A stretch of DNA of 64,000 nucleotides, taken from the NCBI GenBank assembly GCA_012295275.1, contig CM022665.1, positions 16,824,976-16,888,975 of the forward strand. The letters are read 5' to 3'. This document shows positions 13,029 through 26,800 of the stretch, in pieces. How positions within the stretch are numbered: the first letter of the stretch is position 1; each line of letters begins with the position of its first letter. The position numbers and the translations under genes were made by a program. This DNA is from Chrysomallon squamiferum (Eukaryota > Mollusca > Gastropoda > Neomphalida > Peltospiridae). A model generated the notes under the pieces. It saw only the letters and a list, made by a program, of their open reading frames with translations, did no database searches and was not told the origin of the DNA.

Positions 13029-13076
<48 letters not shown>

Positions 13077-13077
13077 C
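12920..13077. repeat. Compound trinucleotide array (TTG, ACT, ATT)
   Basis: Adjoining runs of TTG-rich, (ACT)n and (ATT)n units. All six frames give homopolymer-like peptides (Leu, Ile, Asn, Ser, Val), so the open frames here are artefacts. Confidence 0.9.
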
Positions 13078-13489
13078 CACAAGTAACATTGCTTTATGAA
13101 AATGATATGTAATCAACAATTCAAGGTAAATGTTGTCAAATTGTGAATGATGTGGTTAAATAAACTATTTTAACAATACTTTATTTTGTAAAAACTTTTA
13201 AACAGTAAAATGAAATATATATAATTCTATGACGATGGTGATAATCAAATAATAGTAGTAGTAGTAAGAAGAAGAAGAAGAAGAGAACAACAACAACAAA
13301 AACGACAAAAGACAATAAACTAATAAATTAAATTAATAAATATATAAAATTAAATTAAAGAAAGAAAGAAGGAAAGAAAAAATAGAAGGCAGAAAAGAAG
13401 GAAGTAGATATATGATTAACGGTGTATATTTTATAAATATTTTGTAGCTAAAACTCATGACAAATTAATAGTTTTTATCCTTCAGCAGT

Positions 13490-13744
13490 CTGTGAAGATG
13501 ATAATACGTTTTTACATCCTGTTGTTTTGACCTGCGGTCTGTCATAGACAACAGCGCACTGGTGTTCCGTCACTGTTTCCTCCAATAGCGCGTCGATCGT
13601 AAGTGAGAGGGCGGAGCTTCGGGCAGATAATCATTGCTATTGGTTAACGTTCGAGAGACAGCTTTTGTGAGCTGTGATGATTAGCAGGAATTTGTCACAG
13701 TAACTAAACATCTTTATACAGAGTCCCCAGCGGTATTAAGTTGA
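13490..13744 (+). promoter_or_regulatory. FoxG proximal promoter / 5' UTR
   Basis: Immediately before FoxG the composition rises above the surrounding AT-rich DNA. It contains TCCAATAGCG near 13581 (CCAAT box), GGGCGGAGC near 13610 (GC-box-like), and CTATTGGTTA near 13637 (inverted CCAAT). No clear TATA box is seen at a suitable place. The exact start site cannot be read from sequence. Confidence 0.45.
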
Positions 13745-15028
13745 ATGGATGTTAACATGCTCCGGTCAGAACAAATTTCTGTGCTTGAAAACACTATTTT
13801 ACACGACAGAGGTTCTCTGGCGAGTATTCAAAACGGTATGGTGCAGTTACCCGAAAAGACAAAGTTGCAAAAAGTGGCATTTCATCCTTTCAGTATCCGT
13901 AGAATGTTGGGTGAGGATATTGACGACGACAGCGATGTAGATGAAAACGTCAAAGATGATGTAGAGAGTGATTTGAAAGTTGGACAGAAACAAGAAAATG
14001 AAGAAGAAGAAGAAGAAGATGAATATGAAGAAGAAAAAAAAGATTTGGCCTGTCATGCAGATGATCATTTGATGGGAGATGTGGAAGTTGATAAAAGCTT
14101 TGAAAATGATCTACTGAAAGAAAAAAATGAAGACAACGCGAAAGAAAGTGAAAAAAATATGAAAGAAAAAGAGAAAGAGGGGGAAAAGACAGCGGAGAAA
14201 CCGCCATTTTCGTACAATGCGTTGATCATGATGGCAATCCGAAGTAGTGCAGAGAAAAGATTGACTCTGAGTCAGATTTATGAATTTATTATGAAGAACT
14301 TTCCATATTACAAAGACAACAAGCAGGGTTGGCAGAATTCAATCAGGCACAATCTCAGTCTAAATAAGTGTTTTGTTAAGGTACCACGGCACTATGACGA
14401 CCCAGGCAAGGGCAACTACTGGATGCTCGACCCGTCCTGCGACGACGTCTTCATCGGCGGCACAACAGGAAAACTTAGAAGGAGATCTACGCTGGCGTCG
14501 AGAAGCCGGCTTGCTGCTCTAAAGAGATCTGGATTTCCACATTTTGCACCGCCGGAATTTCCCTTCCCCCACGAAAATTTCTTCCCGTATGCCGGTTATG
14601 CTTCACTGCCGTCCTTGCCACGGCTTCCTTATTCCAGTACATCTTTAGCCTACCCTCCTTGTGCTTTGCCCATGCCCGTTTCTAACGGTATGGATGGAAC
14701 TCTACAAAACAGCATAAATTTTTCAATGAACAGAATTTTGTCAGCTAATTCGACTACTCCAGTAATGCCTATTCGTGTGCCAATGGGGCTGCCATCGCCG
14801 ATGATGTACAACAGACAAGCAGCATCACTAGCGGCATTACGAACGTCGTTTTTTCTTCAAGGCCTTGATCCTCAGCTGAGAAGACGACAGTTTTATCATA
14901 ACTTGGCGACAAGAGGAATGGCGCAGACAGTTTCTCAAATGAGAATTCCAAGTTTGTCTTCAGCAGGTAGCCTCATGCCAACCCCGTCATCGTCGTTTTC
15001 TTCCGTAGTCAGTGAGCAGAGCGATTAA
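13745..15028 (+). CDS. FoxG: FoxG (brain factor 1) forkhead transcription factor, complete, intronless coding region
   Basis: This 427-aa protein belongs to the FoxG class, nuclear repressors that pattern anterior neural and sensory tissue. The forkhead domain spans about 151-248: [20 protein letters not shown], then [11 protein letters not shown], recognition helix [15 protein letters not shown] at 196-210, [19 protein letters not shown], and the FoxG signature [16 protein letters not shown] in wing 2. Near the N-terminus, FSIRRML at 49-55 fits the eh1 Groucho-binding motif, as in vertebrate FOXG1 (FSINSLV). Between them lies a long acidic, low-complexity linker (about 59-150, with Glu runs and Lys/Glu repeats) in place of the His/Pro/Gln-rich region of vertebrates. 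The C-terminal half is rich in Pro, Ser, Leu and Met and is not recognisable. The ATG at 13745 is the first in frame; a second Met follows at codon 5. The single-exon coding region matches vertebrate FOXG1. The forkhead wing region is notably GC-richer than the rest. Confidence 0.96.
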   Translation: MDVNMLRSEQISVLENTILHDRGSLASIQNGMVQLPEKTKLQKVAFHPFSIRRMLGEDIDDDSDVDENVKDDVESDLKVGQKQENEEEEEEDEYEEEKKDLACHADDHLMGDVEVDKSFENDLLKEKNEDNAKESEKNMKEKEKEGEKTAEKPPFSYNALIMMAIRSSAEKRLTLSQIYEFIMKNFPYYKDNKQGWQNSIRHNLSLNKCFVKVPRHYDDPGKGNYWMLDPSCDDVFIGGTTGKLRRRSTLASRSRLAALKRSGFPHFAPPEFPFPHENFFPYAGYASLPSLPRLPYSSTSLAYPPCALPMPVSNGMDGTLQNSINFSMNRILSANSTTPVMPIRVPMGLPSPMMYNRQAASLAALRTSFFLQGLDPQLRRRQFYHNLATRGMAQTVSQMRIPSLSSAGSLMPTPSSSFSSVVSEQSD

Positions 15029-15352
15029 AATGAGGTAAAACACAGTGACGTTTTAACAGTGCTATTTAACTATGAACGTTTGTCTCAGCAAGGTTTAAAA
15101 GAAACGACTACAAAAACAATTATTACAAAATTTTGGTAAGAAATGCGACTCGACAATTATCAGTGCTAATTAGTTATTCTTGATGTTTGAAATTAGTGTA
15201 TAGTTTGTCTGGTTTAAATGTGATCACTTGAATACATGGCAATAACATACAAATATTTTAAGGTTTTTTTTTTGTTGTTTTTTTTTAAATTTATTTATTT
15301 ATTTATTGTTGTTATTATAATTATAATTATAATAATAATAATAATAATAATA

Positions 15353-15386
<34 letters not shown>

Positions 15387-15393
15387 TATATTA

Positions 15394-15451
<58 letters not shown>

Positions 15452-15900
15452 TTGTATTTATTTACTTTTTTAAATATTATTCTACTTAATCTAAGATTTT
15501 AAATTTCTGTTCGGACAATACTGTGAAATTTTATATTCATTCTTTGATTTACTAAATGTTGTTCGTACAGGTACCTGAAATTACATTTTACGTCACAGTA
15601 TTCATCATATTTATTGTAACTATTACTTTTTCAGGTAATTCATAAAAAGTACCATTTCACAGTCACAGACATTAAAATTAGCAAATATTACAAAAATAAT
15701 GATTATTATTACTTTCCATATTTTTGGTTTATTTATTTGATTTGATTAGATTTGATCTCTTTAGCATCGTCATAATAAAAATAAAAACAAACAAAATTTT
15801 AAAAGAATGAATACCAATAATTCGATATATATTTGAATAAAGCACTACTCAGATTGTTTTGCATTAAATTTAAAGATGTAAAGAGTACGTTTACTGTGTG
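15029..15900 (+). other. FoxG 3' UTR region with long ATT array
   Basis: After the TAA stop comes AT-rich sequence with a compound (AAT)/(ATT)n array at 15328-15451. A possible poly(A) signal AATAAA is at 15836. The true transcript end is unknown. Confidence 0.4.
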
Positions 15901-16068
15901 TCAGCCAGTTGTGTTAAGTAAAGATGTATCTATCTCTCTTCAATACACAGTTTTACAAGCACGGCGCTACAGATTGTTTTATTTCGCATCGAAATATTTT
16001 GAATATAAATAATAATCAGTTACTATGATTTTAGCTGTCTATGCATTATACTTTCGTTTATAAAAATG

Positions 16069-16070
<2 letters not shown>

Positions 16071-16130
<60 letters not shown>

Positions 16131-16142
16131 GAAGTACCTCTA

Positions 16143-16199
<57 letters not shown>
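16071..16199. repeat. (TA)n and (ATT)n microsatellites
   Basis: A TA run (about 16071-16125) and, after a short spacer, an ATT run (about 16144-16199). Confidence 0.9.
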
Positions 16200-16379
16200 T
16201 AAAGGGGACTATTAATGTAATTCGGGGAAAAAATGGGAGCTGGTTATTATTTTAAAATATTTTTTAAAGGAAAGACACAAACAGTTTCAAAGAAAGAAAA
16301 AAGGAAAGAACGGTTAATAGAAAGGTAGTAACGAAGGGCAAACCAGTAATAATAAATTAAAATTTGTAAATATATTTAT

Positions 16380-16612
16380 TATATGTGTGTTTGTGTGTAT
16401 GTATTTGTGTGTGTGTGTATGTATGTATGTATGTATGTATGTGTGTATATGTATATATATATATATATATGTTTATATTTAGATATGTGTGTGTATATAT
16501 GTGTATATATATACACACACATACACACACACACATATATATATATATACAAACACATATATATACACACACATACATATACATATATACACATATACAT
16601 ATATATGTATAT
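16380..16612. repeat. Cryptic (TG/TATG/TA)n array
   Basis: A mixed TG, TATG and TA sequence that switches to its complement (ACAC, ATAC) halfway and so is largely self-complementary. Open frames on both strands are artefacts of the 2- and 4-bp periodicity. Confidence 0.9.
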
Positions 16613-16724
16613 AAATGAGATTGTTACGTTACTTTTTAAATTTCTGTGTTAATTTAATATAGGTTAAACGCTTTTCAAAGTGGATATTTAAGTAGGCTGA
16701 AAATGAAAATTTAAAAGTTTCAAC

Positions 16725-16730
<6 letters not shown>

Positions 16731-16765
<35 letters not shown>

Positions 16766-17008
16766 GTGTTATTGTTGTTGTTGTTACTATCATCATCATC
16801 ATTATTATTATCAGTAGCTGCAGCAACAGCTCCATTATCAGCATTATATAATAATGTTTTAATATACCTTTAAAAAAATCTTTGTTACTCACTTAATTTT
16901 TTTTCTTTCTAAATTTGTCTAATATACTGAACCTTTTCCCATTTATTTGTTTTCAAGTAATCATCACTTTTCTTTTGTATTTTCTAATCTAGTTTTAATA
17001 ATAATAAT

Positions 17009-17052
<44 letters not shown>

Positions 17053-17613
17053 TTTTCTTGAGGACAATAATATGACTGTTAATGTGTTTTGTTATTAACA
17101 TAACTTAAGAATTGAATGTATAAAGATTAATTGTAAAATTATTGATGTCTTCGTGGAACGCCAAGATGCACGGAAAGTTTTGTTTGAATTTTATTATCAT
17201 TGCTGTGAACAGTATTGTTATGTTTTGTTACGGTTACTCCAGCAGGTACTTGAAAAAAATAAACGTTTACGTTACCGAGTTGTTTTATTTTATTTCTTTT
17301 TCCACTTCGTTTATTCGTAAAATAATAATATACTTCTTTCTCTTTCTCGTATTTTGATTTTCTTTCACGTTCTCTGTCTCGTTTTATTATTATTATCATC
17401 GTCGTCTTCATAATCATTATTATTATCAGGGTCATCAATGTAATCATTACATCATCATTATCTTTATTAACATCGGCATCATCATCATTAATTTTTCAGA
17501 ATTATTACTGTCATTTATTTATCAAATCATTCACAGTTTCACTTTATTTCTTTATTATTATTATTATTATTTTTTTTTTATTTTTTTTTTTTTTTTTTTT
17601 TTGCAATTTTTTA

Positions 17614-17660
<47 letters not shown>

Positions 17661-17757
17661 TTCTTTTGCTGGTTGTTACACAAAAGAGTTTTTTTTTCGT
17701 CTTATTATTTAAAATGTTATTGTGGCCTGTTGTCAGTAACAACAATGGCAACGACAG

Positions 17758-17793
<36 letters not shown>

Positions 17794-17795
17794 AC

Positions 17796-17832
<37 letters not shown>

Positions 17833-18410
17833 GTAGTAGTAGTAGTAGTAATGAATTAACGTTCCATGTACCTGTATTAAGAAAGTATATTATTATTTTA
17901 CGAAAAGAAATTTAACGTTTAGGACATTTAATAAAAATAAACGTTCGTGATTTAAATTTTGATTTTTTTTTTTTTTTTTTTTTTCACATTTAGACAAATC
18001 AGCCTCGTTATTATCGTCATCATCTTTATTATCATCATAAAATTAAAAAATAATCTTCTTTACATTTAGATATTCAATAATTAATCATTATCATCTGTGC
18101 TGTTCTTTTCTTTTCTTTTCGATTTGATAATCACTGTTATCACTATCATTATATTCTTGATCTATATGATGATCATTATCGTTATTATTACGATGATCGT
18201 TATCATCGCCATTGTTACGCATGTCGTCATTATAACAAAATTACGTAAATGAACTTTTAGACGCGAAATAAATTAATTATTACCCTTTGATCATAATCAT
18301 CATAACAATTATCATAATTATAAATATCATCATCATCTTCATCAATACTGTCACTATCATCATCATCAGTATTGTCAGTATCATCATCATCATCATCATC
18401 GTTGGTTTGT
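16731..18410. repeat. Microsatellite-dense interval (ATT, AAT, CAA, AGT, CAT)
   Basis: ATT run at 16731-16766, AAT run at 17000-17050, poly-T and ATT 17563-17657, and a compound CAA-AAT-AGT run at 17757-17850. CAT/ATC-rich simple sequence fills 17390-17500 and 18000-18410. No gene is seen. Confidence 0.8.
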
Positions 18411-18479
18411 TCAGACATTCTGGTTATTCACTGTTACAGAATTAAGCAATTTATTTACTAAGTGTTAAATCATTTCCAC

Positions 18480-18720
18480 GCTAAACGTGACACGAAGGAA
18501 AAACCAACAAAAACAGCATGATACGGTAGCTGTTGGCGGGTATAATCTCGTGCCAAAGCCGCGTGAGCTTCTATGTATATTTCTCGAAACTGTTAGCTCA
18601 ACAACAAGTTATGTTTTTCCCATTCAAGCTTTTGTTGGTTCCCTGTAGGGAGTTTTTCCTCGTGTGAATATGTCTGTGTGGTTTCTCGTATGATTATGCA
18701 AAACTCATTCATGATTGCAC
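18480..18720. other. Short island of ordinary complexity
   Basis: About 240 bp of non-repetitive, balanced composition between simple repeats. There is no open frame with recognisable content. It is a candidate conserved non-coding element by position only. Confidence 0.25.
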
Positions 18721-19025
18721 TCGTTAATGAATTGGTGTTGTTTTTGTGGTTTTTTATTTAATTTTTATTTTTTTGTTTATTTCAATTAAGGTTTATAATT
18801 TAACTATGGCATCACAACAATAAGGAAAATTGTGCCGATCAAAACATGTTTTGACGGTTGTAAGTGGCACATATCAAAATATTTCTGTTATATGAATATA
18901 TGTGTTTATCTGTTTATGTATGGATGTACATTATTGTGTACACTATATATATATAATAACTTAAATAATTTGTACACGCATGTAAAGATACGTTCATATA
19001 TTTGTGTGCGTGCGAGCGTGCTGCT

Positions 19026-19031
19026 TTGTAA

Positions 19032-19075
<44 letters not shown>

Positions 19076-19371
19076 GTATGTATCTCAGTCTATGTGTGTA
19101 CACATTTATTTATAATGCATATAAACATTTATAGTATATACACACAAACGTTCATAAAGATAGATACATATATATGCTGTATATACATACGTACGAGTGT
19201 GTGTGTGTGTGTGTGTGGGTGAGCGCGTGCATGGCGTGTGTGTATTTCTCAAAATACAAAAATGCATATGTTTTGATATATCTTTGTATGTGAATGAGCA
19301 TAATAATAATAAATAATAATGGTAAAAAAATATTCATCGAACAAGCCTAGCAATAATAATAATAATACAAA

Positions 19372-19430
<59 letters not shown>

Positions 19431-19632
19431 TAACAGTAACAGTAACAACAATGATAATAACAACAACGACAATAACAAAAATAATAACAAAAAATATTAA
19501 AGGTAATAATAAAATAACAGTAACAATAATAACAATAGCAATAATCAAAGTAGTGGTAATAATAATAATAATATATAAAATTGTAATAAGAACAAGAACA
19601 GTAACAATAATGATGCAAACAGTAAAATAATG

Positions 19633-19675
<43 letters not shown>

Positions 19676-19680
19676 TGATG
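19026..19680. repeat. TA/TG/AAT microsatellite cluster
   Basis: (TA)n and (TATG)n at 19037-19083, (TG)n 19197-19217, an AAT run 19372-19427 followed by AAC/AAT-type degenerate sequence to 19610, and a second AAT run 19628-19676. All open frames in it are low-complexity. Confidence 0.85.
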
Positions 19681-20807
19681 ATATATCACTTTATAAAGCC
19701 ATGTGTAAACGCATGCTTTAAAATGTTAAAGAATATTTCCGGTACTAGTAACCCAATCTCGGCATATGTTTCTTGTACATTTCAGTTGCGCAATCGACAT
19801 GTAGCAATGAAATTGACAACTCAACTGAACGTATTAGATGATGTCGATCAATATTTAGACAAATTGCATCAATTACACAGCTTCAACAAACACGTATATT
19901 TCTCATTTCCTTAGGGAAAAGGTGTTGAAATATCGCTTCTTAAAGATACACGTTGTTGTCGTTTCATTCAAGAAATTTCAGTTAAAATGCATTAGTTTAA
20001 TTATGAATTAATGAATTAACGGTTTAATGACAGTTTTCATTTTTTTTTCCCCATTGAACACAGTCTTTGTTAATAATAAAGTATAACGATCACATAATTA
20101 GTATTTGACACTATATTTAATAATTTTTTTATATTTAATTACCATAATAATAAATTAGATATATGTTTATTTTATTAATGCTATATTATTTATTTATTTA
20201 TTTATTCAATTCCATTTTATTTATATTTTATTTATGATTTATTTATTTATTTATTTAAGCTGATGAATGAATGAATAAAAAATAAAATAAAATAAAATAA
20301 AATAAAATTTCAAAAATCGTTTCATCTGACAAATCAACACCAGTTGACCAGATAATAGTTTTCATTTTGTGACAGCGGCGATTATTTCATCATGTTGATG
20401 TGACAAATTGGAACTGACGTTTCAAACAGGTGCTCCGTGGCTTGTCTTTTACCATGTGTATTTCTCTTTCAAGCTATATTCTTTCTTGTCATTGTTCGCA
20501 AAGCAAATTGCTTGTCATTAATAATACTTGCCGGCCAACAATGAACTTAAATCACCGTCCGTCTTAGACGACCTTTTGACAAATCAAGATTTTATTTTAT
20601 GTTTTTATTAATATTTTCACTGACCCATAAAATGACAAAATCAGTTTTTAAACTGTTGATATTGACCTAACTGGAAAGCTAACACGCCGCTTAGATTTTG
20701 GTCCCGTTTAAATTCTGTTGATGCACAAAAGGTTTGTAAAAAATGTTAGACCGGTCAGTTTGGTGTGGAAAAACCGTTCATTTATTTATCTGGGTAATAT
20801 TGGTGAG

Positions 20808-20841
<34 letters not shown>

Positions 20842-20945
20842 TACACTTGATTCGGAAGCATTCTTGAATTTAATTTATTCAGGGTTTTTTTCATTCACAG
20901 TATTTACATTTACCGATATTTAACTGATTACAATATTACATGGAA

Positions 20946-20996
<51 letters not shown>
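20946..20996. repeat. (CA)n microsatellite
   Basis: A pure CA run of about 50 bp. The flanks 20330-20780 and 21000-21330 are of ordinary complexity with no recognised gene. Confidence 0.95.
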
Positions 20997-21539
20997 CTGT
21001 TTTCTTATTACGTACTCGCTTGGGCGGTCCACGTTACGACGTTTAAATAAAACAAACAGAACTGCTGTAATAACAGGTCGGTTAAGAAAACAAAGCTAAC
21101 CAAAAACTGGATCCAGTCATCTGTATAGGATTAAGCCGTGTAAATATTAACTAGATATTCATTAATAACATTAATTAGACAGGATGGCCAATATTTGATA
21201 ATTATTTCCAATTAGCAACAACACGTGTACATTTATCATCTGTTCAGAGTATGCGAATTTGAATGTTATGGAAACCACTGAAGGAATATTTGTTCAGCGA
21301 CATCTCAACACTTCTTTGAATCCCATTAGGTCAATATATAAAGTCTAGGAGAAAACCTGATGCTAAATCTCTGAACTTATATTTGTAAGCAGTTAGCTGC
21401 AATATCTATTTAATTTTCTGTTTCGATAAAATGAGTAATTAAAATCATATAAATCGAACCCGAATTTAAATAGATTTAGGTAAAAAGCTACAAACCTTAA
21501 TCATACTTAGACAAATTTTAAAGTTAATTTTAATTTTAA

Positions 21540-21558
21540 TTTTATTTTATTTTATTTA

Positions 21559-21631
<73 letters not shown>

Positions 21632-21650
21632 TTTTTTTTTTTTTTTTTAT
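21540..21650. repeat. TTTTA / ATT / poly-T array
   Basis: A TTTA-type run followed by ATT units and a T run. No coding content. Confidence 0.9.
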
Positions 21651-21828
21651 TCTATACCTTCAACATCAGTCATCTCTGTGGTTTCTGTGGATCAAACCAG
21701 GCTGGTTCTATTCCGGACACTGGGACTCTGTCAGATAATACATATTTTACTATATTAAATAACATGCATAACATAAAAGTTATTAGTACAATATAGACCA
21801 TACAGTACAGAATACATACGTGTCTGTT

Positions 21829-21864
<36 letters not shown>

Positions 21865-22159
21865 AGTAAAAAAATCTGCCTTACAATATATGTTACAGCA
21901 ACAAACAAGAACGCGTAAGATTTGAAAATAAATAAAAGGCGACCTATTTATCACCCTGTCCATGTTTGTACACTTCACGCTAAATAAACGAGGTTCGCGT
22001 GTTCACCCGCTTCTCGTGAATTGAAAAACAAACATTTACATTAGACTGCCAGTTTGTGAAGAGAGGTATTATCTTTTTGTGAAGTGATTCTTAACAACCT
22101 CATACAAGCAGTAATGAGAAACTAAACACAGCGTACTTGTGTTTTCTGTTTATTTTTTA

Positions 22160-22294
<135 letters not shown>

Positions 22295-22429
22295 TTCTCT
22301 GGGAATAAAAGCATGATTTTGTATTTTGTGGGGGAAGGTTCATCTTACTTTACATAATGATTAATATAATATTGTACAATTTATCATTCATACGCGTCTG
22401 ACATGGACAGACTTAGATTAATGATCATT

Positions 22430-22690
22430 ACAAAATGTCCATGAGAGAGTGGATGATTTTTAACACTCTGATGATGTCCTAGGACCACTACCATCCAAAG
22501 AAAATCTGTCTATATTCGATGCCATTACACCAAAGAACGTATTAATGACTGTCCTATTTCATGTAAAAGATCCTCTGGTGATAACTGAAAAATTTGTCTG
22601 TTTTGCGGTGTTTTAAAATATTGGCGTCCAGTACCGATGTTAGATGTTATAATGATGATGTTAAATAAAACAAAGTTGAATTTTTATTCC
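22430..22690 (+). mobile_element. Possible decayed SINE/LINE 3' end
   Basis: The stretch contains ATGTAAAAGATCCTCTGGTG near 22560 and ends TGATGTTAAATAAAACAAAG. From memory, a common molluscan SINE family has a body with ATAAAAGATCCCTTGCTG and a tail close to GTCGTTAAATAAAAC, in the same order. A related tail, ATGATGTTAAATAAAT, occurs at 26111. The resemblance is partial and recalled rather than searched. Confidence 0.35.
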
Positions 22691-23960
22691 ACAAAGAACG
22701 CTGTTATTTCACATTTCAGAATGCCTCAAGCCCATTATACGCAAGTGGTTGTTGTACATGGTTCGACTACGACTAACTGCAGTTTGTCAGCATGGCTAAT
22801 AACAGTGTCTGATTAACACTTCCTGTTACACGATAAACTCCACAGTGTACAATGACAAAAGACTTTGGTTTAAAAAATCCTCTTAGAGAAAGCACAACAC
22901 AGAATGGAGCGGGTACGCCCTCTCAATTATCACCCAAAAGTCTGAAGAAGATATCTTGTTAAAATCAGCTCGCATCACCAACCCCGTCTAGCCACGTTGG
23001 CAAGTTCACGCCAAACACGGGCATTGTGCGACCCAAGATGAAAGACGCCGTCCTACGAAGAACTCGGAAGCCCTTCAGCGGAAATACCTGCAAATTCCGA
23101 TATACCACTGTGTATCTACCAACAGTCTGTCATTGCCCCAAAACGGCCGTACCTAAACCGTGAAATAGTTAGTGATTTTTCGCGGTCCGGTCCTGTCAAG
23201 AGCAAGTGAAACACTTTAATTATTTCAGTCCCACGGCGAGTTAATAGCAGGGAAGAGACACACCAGACCGAGGGATAATGGGTGTGAAAAAAGAAGAAGA
23301 TTTCTGTGGAACTACAAGTAGCGGCGTATTGATACACCACAAGTGGACTGATGGGAAAATTGGACGACCCAGTTCCGTTTGTCCGCAGCGCCCTCTAGCG
23401 AACTGGTGAATGACATTCAAGATGGCTTTGATACGGAATTGAAAAGAATGATGATGAGCGAACAAATGTGTTATGACATCTTACGCTAAAAACATGCGTC
23501 GGAATCAATCCGTTTTTCTTTCAACACTGTTTGTAGTCTGCAGCGGTTAAACATGTGAATGTGTTACCAAACTGCGTTGATCTTAAGCTGGTCTCACGCT
23601 GGTAAGATGTTTCCTAAAGTGATCCTATCAGCATAGGTGTTGTACTGAATTAGTCACCATGACGCATTTGGATCTGCTGAATATTAACATCATCGCTTAT
23701 TAATTTTATCACATAATGTATTCTGATGAATTAGAACGACACGAATGAATCGAACAGTTCAATACATTTCGACATTAACAAACACTACGAGTTCAGTTTT
23801 GTATGAGAGAGGAAACTCGATGTAGCCACTTACTCTTTATCGACTAACAAGGGGTAATTTATATACATCTCCCCAAATGCAAGGAATCATATCTTGTGTT
23901 CTCTGATAAAGCTGTCGCGGAAACCGTTTTGGAACGGGAAATAATAACTTTTTATTTCTA
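22690..23960. other. Non-repetitive island in the FoxG-XDH interval
   Basis: About 1.2 kb of ordinary complexity and raised GC (notably 22900-23420), with no microsatellite. Short open frames on the minus strand lack recognisable domains. It could be a regulatory element or an unrecognised old repeat. Confidence 0.3.
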
Positions 23961-24217
23961 TTTAAACATTTCTAATATATTTATCTCACTCTGTCTGCTG
24001 AAGTATTGATTTTTTTCTAACTCACTTTATCTACTGAATATTTACTGAAATTATATATGCTATACTTTTATACGTTTGTATTATTTTTATACAAAAAGCG
24101 TATCAGAATAAGCATCCATGCATGCAATAAATAAAATAAATTATTGGATTTTGTTTTGTTATTTTAGAAATCTCTCTTTCTCTCTCTTTATATATATATA
24201 TAGACACACACATATAA

Positions 24218-24248
<31 letters not shown>

Positions 24249-26150
24249 GATATATCCATGTACAGATCCATGCTTGTCTGCCTATCTGTCTATCTATGTT
24301 GTATCGCTGTCTGTTTTGTTTTATGAATATGAGATTTAATTATTATTGTCACAGTTGTTTGCCCTCCAGAAAATGGCATCATGAAGACGTTGACACTGAA
24401 AGTCATAACTGTTTTATTTAATTTTAGAAAAGTATTTTGAGAATTAGTTTTTAAAATAATATCTTTGGGTATTACTTACTTATTTATTTATTTATTCACG
24501 TATATTGCATATTAATTATTTATTTCACGTATTTGTTAATTTTGATTATTTATTTATTTTGCCAATTTATTGTTTGATTATTTATTTTATTGATTTACTT
24601 TTAATTTATTTATTTATTTATTTTTTTATTGTTGTTTTGTTGTTGTTATTGTTGTTTTTATTATTATTTGGTATATTTATTTACTAATTTCTTTCTTTCT
24701 TTCTTCATTCTTTTGTTTTCTTCTTTCTTTCTGTCTTTATTTGCTTATTTATTTATTTGTTTTCTTTACTTTGTTTTTATTTATGTATGAATTGTCGGTC
24801 ACAAGACTACACTGACACGTGTCTAACAAGGGAAACGCGACCCAACAGAGAGACATGCGTCATATTTGACTACTTCGTCTTAACGAGGTCCGAATTAGCC
24901 GATTCAAACAACGCTTCGTCAAAATAGTGTGACACCGTCAACAAATTTTCAATTAATAATGAAAATATCACCATTCACGCTGGCACCTTATGGCCATGTT
25001 AAAATTAATTGAACCATTTTGATTTTAGTGAAATTTAGTTTTTGATAACGATGATGATGATGACACAATAATAATAATAATACATACATACATACATACA
25101 TAAATTTAATTACTTTCCAGAAGTAGTGTTGGAATCATGTTGTTGCTGTGGTTGACGTCATTACTGTCGCTGTTGTTGTTATTCACATCTATTACATCTG
25201 TGCATACTAGCACAAACATTGTCACTTTTGTAATGTCGTGGCATCTCAAGCCTATTTTACCAGTTCCAATCTATTGCCATTATCACAACTACAAATGACC
25301 ATATACCTAAACTAGATAAAAATGAATAACTCTAATTTGGCGAAAAATAATAATGAACTCGTCCAGCGAAGCGTATAACAGCAGACGACAACGAACATCT
25401 CGCGTTTTTGTTGTCGAAATCTTATTTAGTTAGCGAGAGCAACCCAGCATCATCAAACGTTGCTGCACGGCGAAGCGGTTTTAACATTTTGATAAATATC
25501 TCTCTCCACTGTCAAACTAGGCGTGAATTTTGCTGTATAGTCACGTATCTGCCCATTATGCCGCACTGTTTAGTAATAAGTGTAACAAAGTTCGTTCGTG
25601 CTGAAAAATATAATTAATATGTCGGAGAATAAAATAATTTATTTTGTGCCCTCCTTTTGTGAAGAGCGATTCGAGTGTGCACATCAACGCCAACTAGCGG
25701 AAAGCATTGAAAAGCGTAACTTATTATTATTATTATAATTTATTATTATTTTTTTTTTATTATTATTTTTTTTTATCTCTTTTTTTACCAGTATTGGGTT
25801 ATTTTGCGTTGTAAGTTAAATATGGTCTTTAATAAAGCAAAGCACACATCGAATCGTTGAATAAGACGCCGATGATTCGGTCTTGAGAAAAGAGTTGTTA
25901 TTATTACACCGTAGGAGCTCTTATTTGCATACTGTCTTTGTGTCGATCATCTGAAGTGACCACTAACGACCGTTAATAACCAACAGAGTGGAACAGTGTA
26001 GATTTGGGCAGTCGGGCGTTGTTGGCCATTTGTGATGCCGCAAACCAATTTACAAATAAATATAAGTACTGTGTTTTTAATGAGAGATAGCACGTGCACT
26101 CAAAGTGATAATGATGTTAAATAAATACATAATTAAAATAAATTCATAAA
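23961..26150. other. Mixed AT-rich DNA and small islands
   Basis: TA and TATC simple sequence at 24188-24300 and TTTA-type sequence at 24480-24790. Higher-complexity pieces lie at 24790-25010 and 25360-25700. Poly-T/ATT follows near 25725-25780, then another ordinary island at 25850-26100. No gene is supported. Confidence 0.4.
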
Positions 26151-26157
26151 TGTTTTA

Positions 26158-26199
<42 letters not shown>
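26158..26199. repeat. (GT)n microsatellite
   Basis: A pure GT run of about 40 bp. Confidence 0.95.
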
Positions 26200-26200
<1 letters not shown>

Positions 26201-26499
26201 ATAGTGCTTTCTTATGTTCAGATATGAAGAACCTTTTTTTCTTTGTTTCTTTCTTCTTCTTCTTCTTCTTCTTCTTCTTTTAAGTATCCGTACTTATAGG
26301 AAATTTATTTTTACACAAATCATTCTTTCGTTCAGGAAATACTTACATGAGTCCATTGTTATTTCTTTTATTATTTGTTAATTGTTATTTTTAATTTTCG
26401 ATGTCATTATTATTATTATATAAATATAATAGACCAACGAAACTTTAAAATAAATAATTAAAAGCAGAATAAATAAATAAAAGCAATAATAATAAAAGA

Positions 26500-26553
26500 A
26501 TAAAGTATTGTTATATTATGATTATGATTATTATTATTATTATTATTATATTA

Positions 26554-26585
<32 letters not shown>

Positions 26586-26800
26586 GCGTTCTCTTTTATT
26601 TCTCTTTCTTTTCCTTTTTTTTTTCTTCTTCTTCTTTGTGTGTGTGTTTTTGTGTTTATGTTTTTGTGTGACATATTTTCACTTTCTAACACAATTAGAC
26701 CACGTACCAGACCCAGCAATTCTTTCAACCATTCATGACAATATTATGTCAACATTTTTTTTTTTTTTAAAGTTAATAATACCGTTAAATACTGAACAGC
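26500..26800. repeat. ATT array and pyrimidine-rich simple sequence
   Basis: ATT/GATT run at 26518-26585 followed by CTT- and T-rich sequence. Short open frames are compositional. Confidence 0.8.

Noticed and set aside
19740-19914. Exon-like frame after a TTTCAG (LRNRHVAMKLTTQLNVLDD)
   Set aside because: No donor, partner exon or recognisable family; one short open stretch is expected by chance.
23116-23465. Minus-strand frames in the GC-richer island
   Set aside because: Two overlapping frames of about 74 codons without recognisable content; not better than chance in GC-richer DNA.
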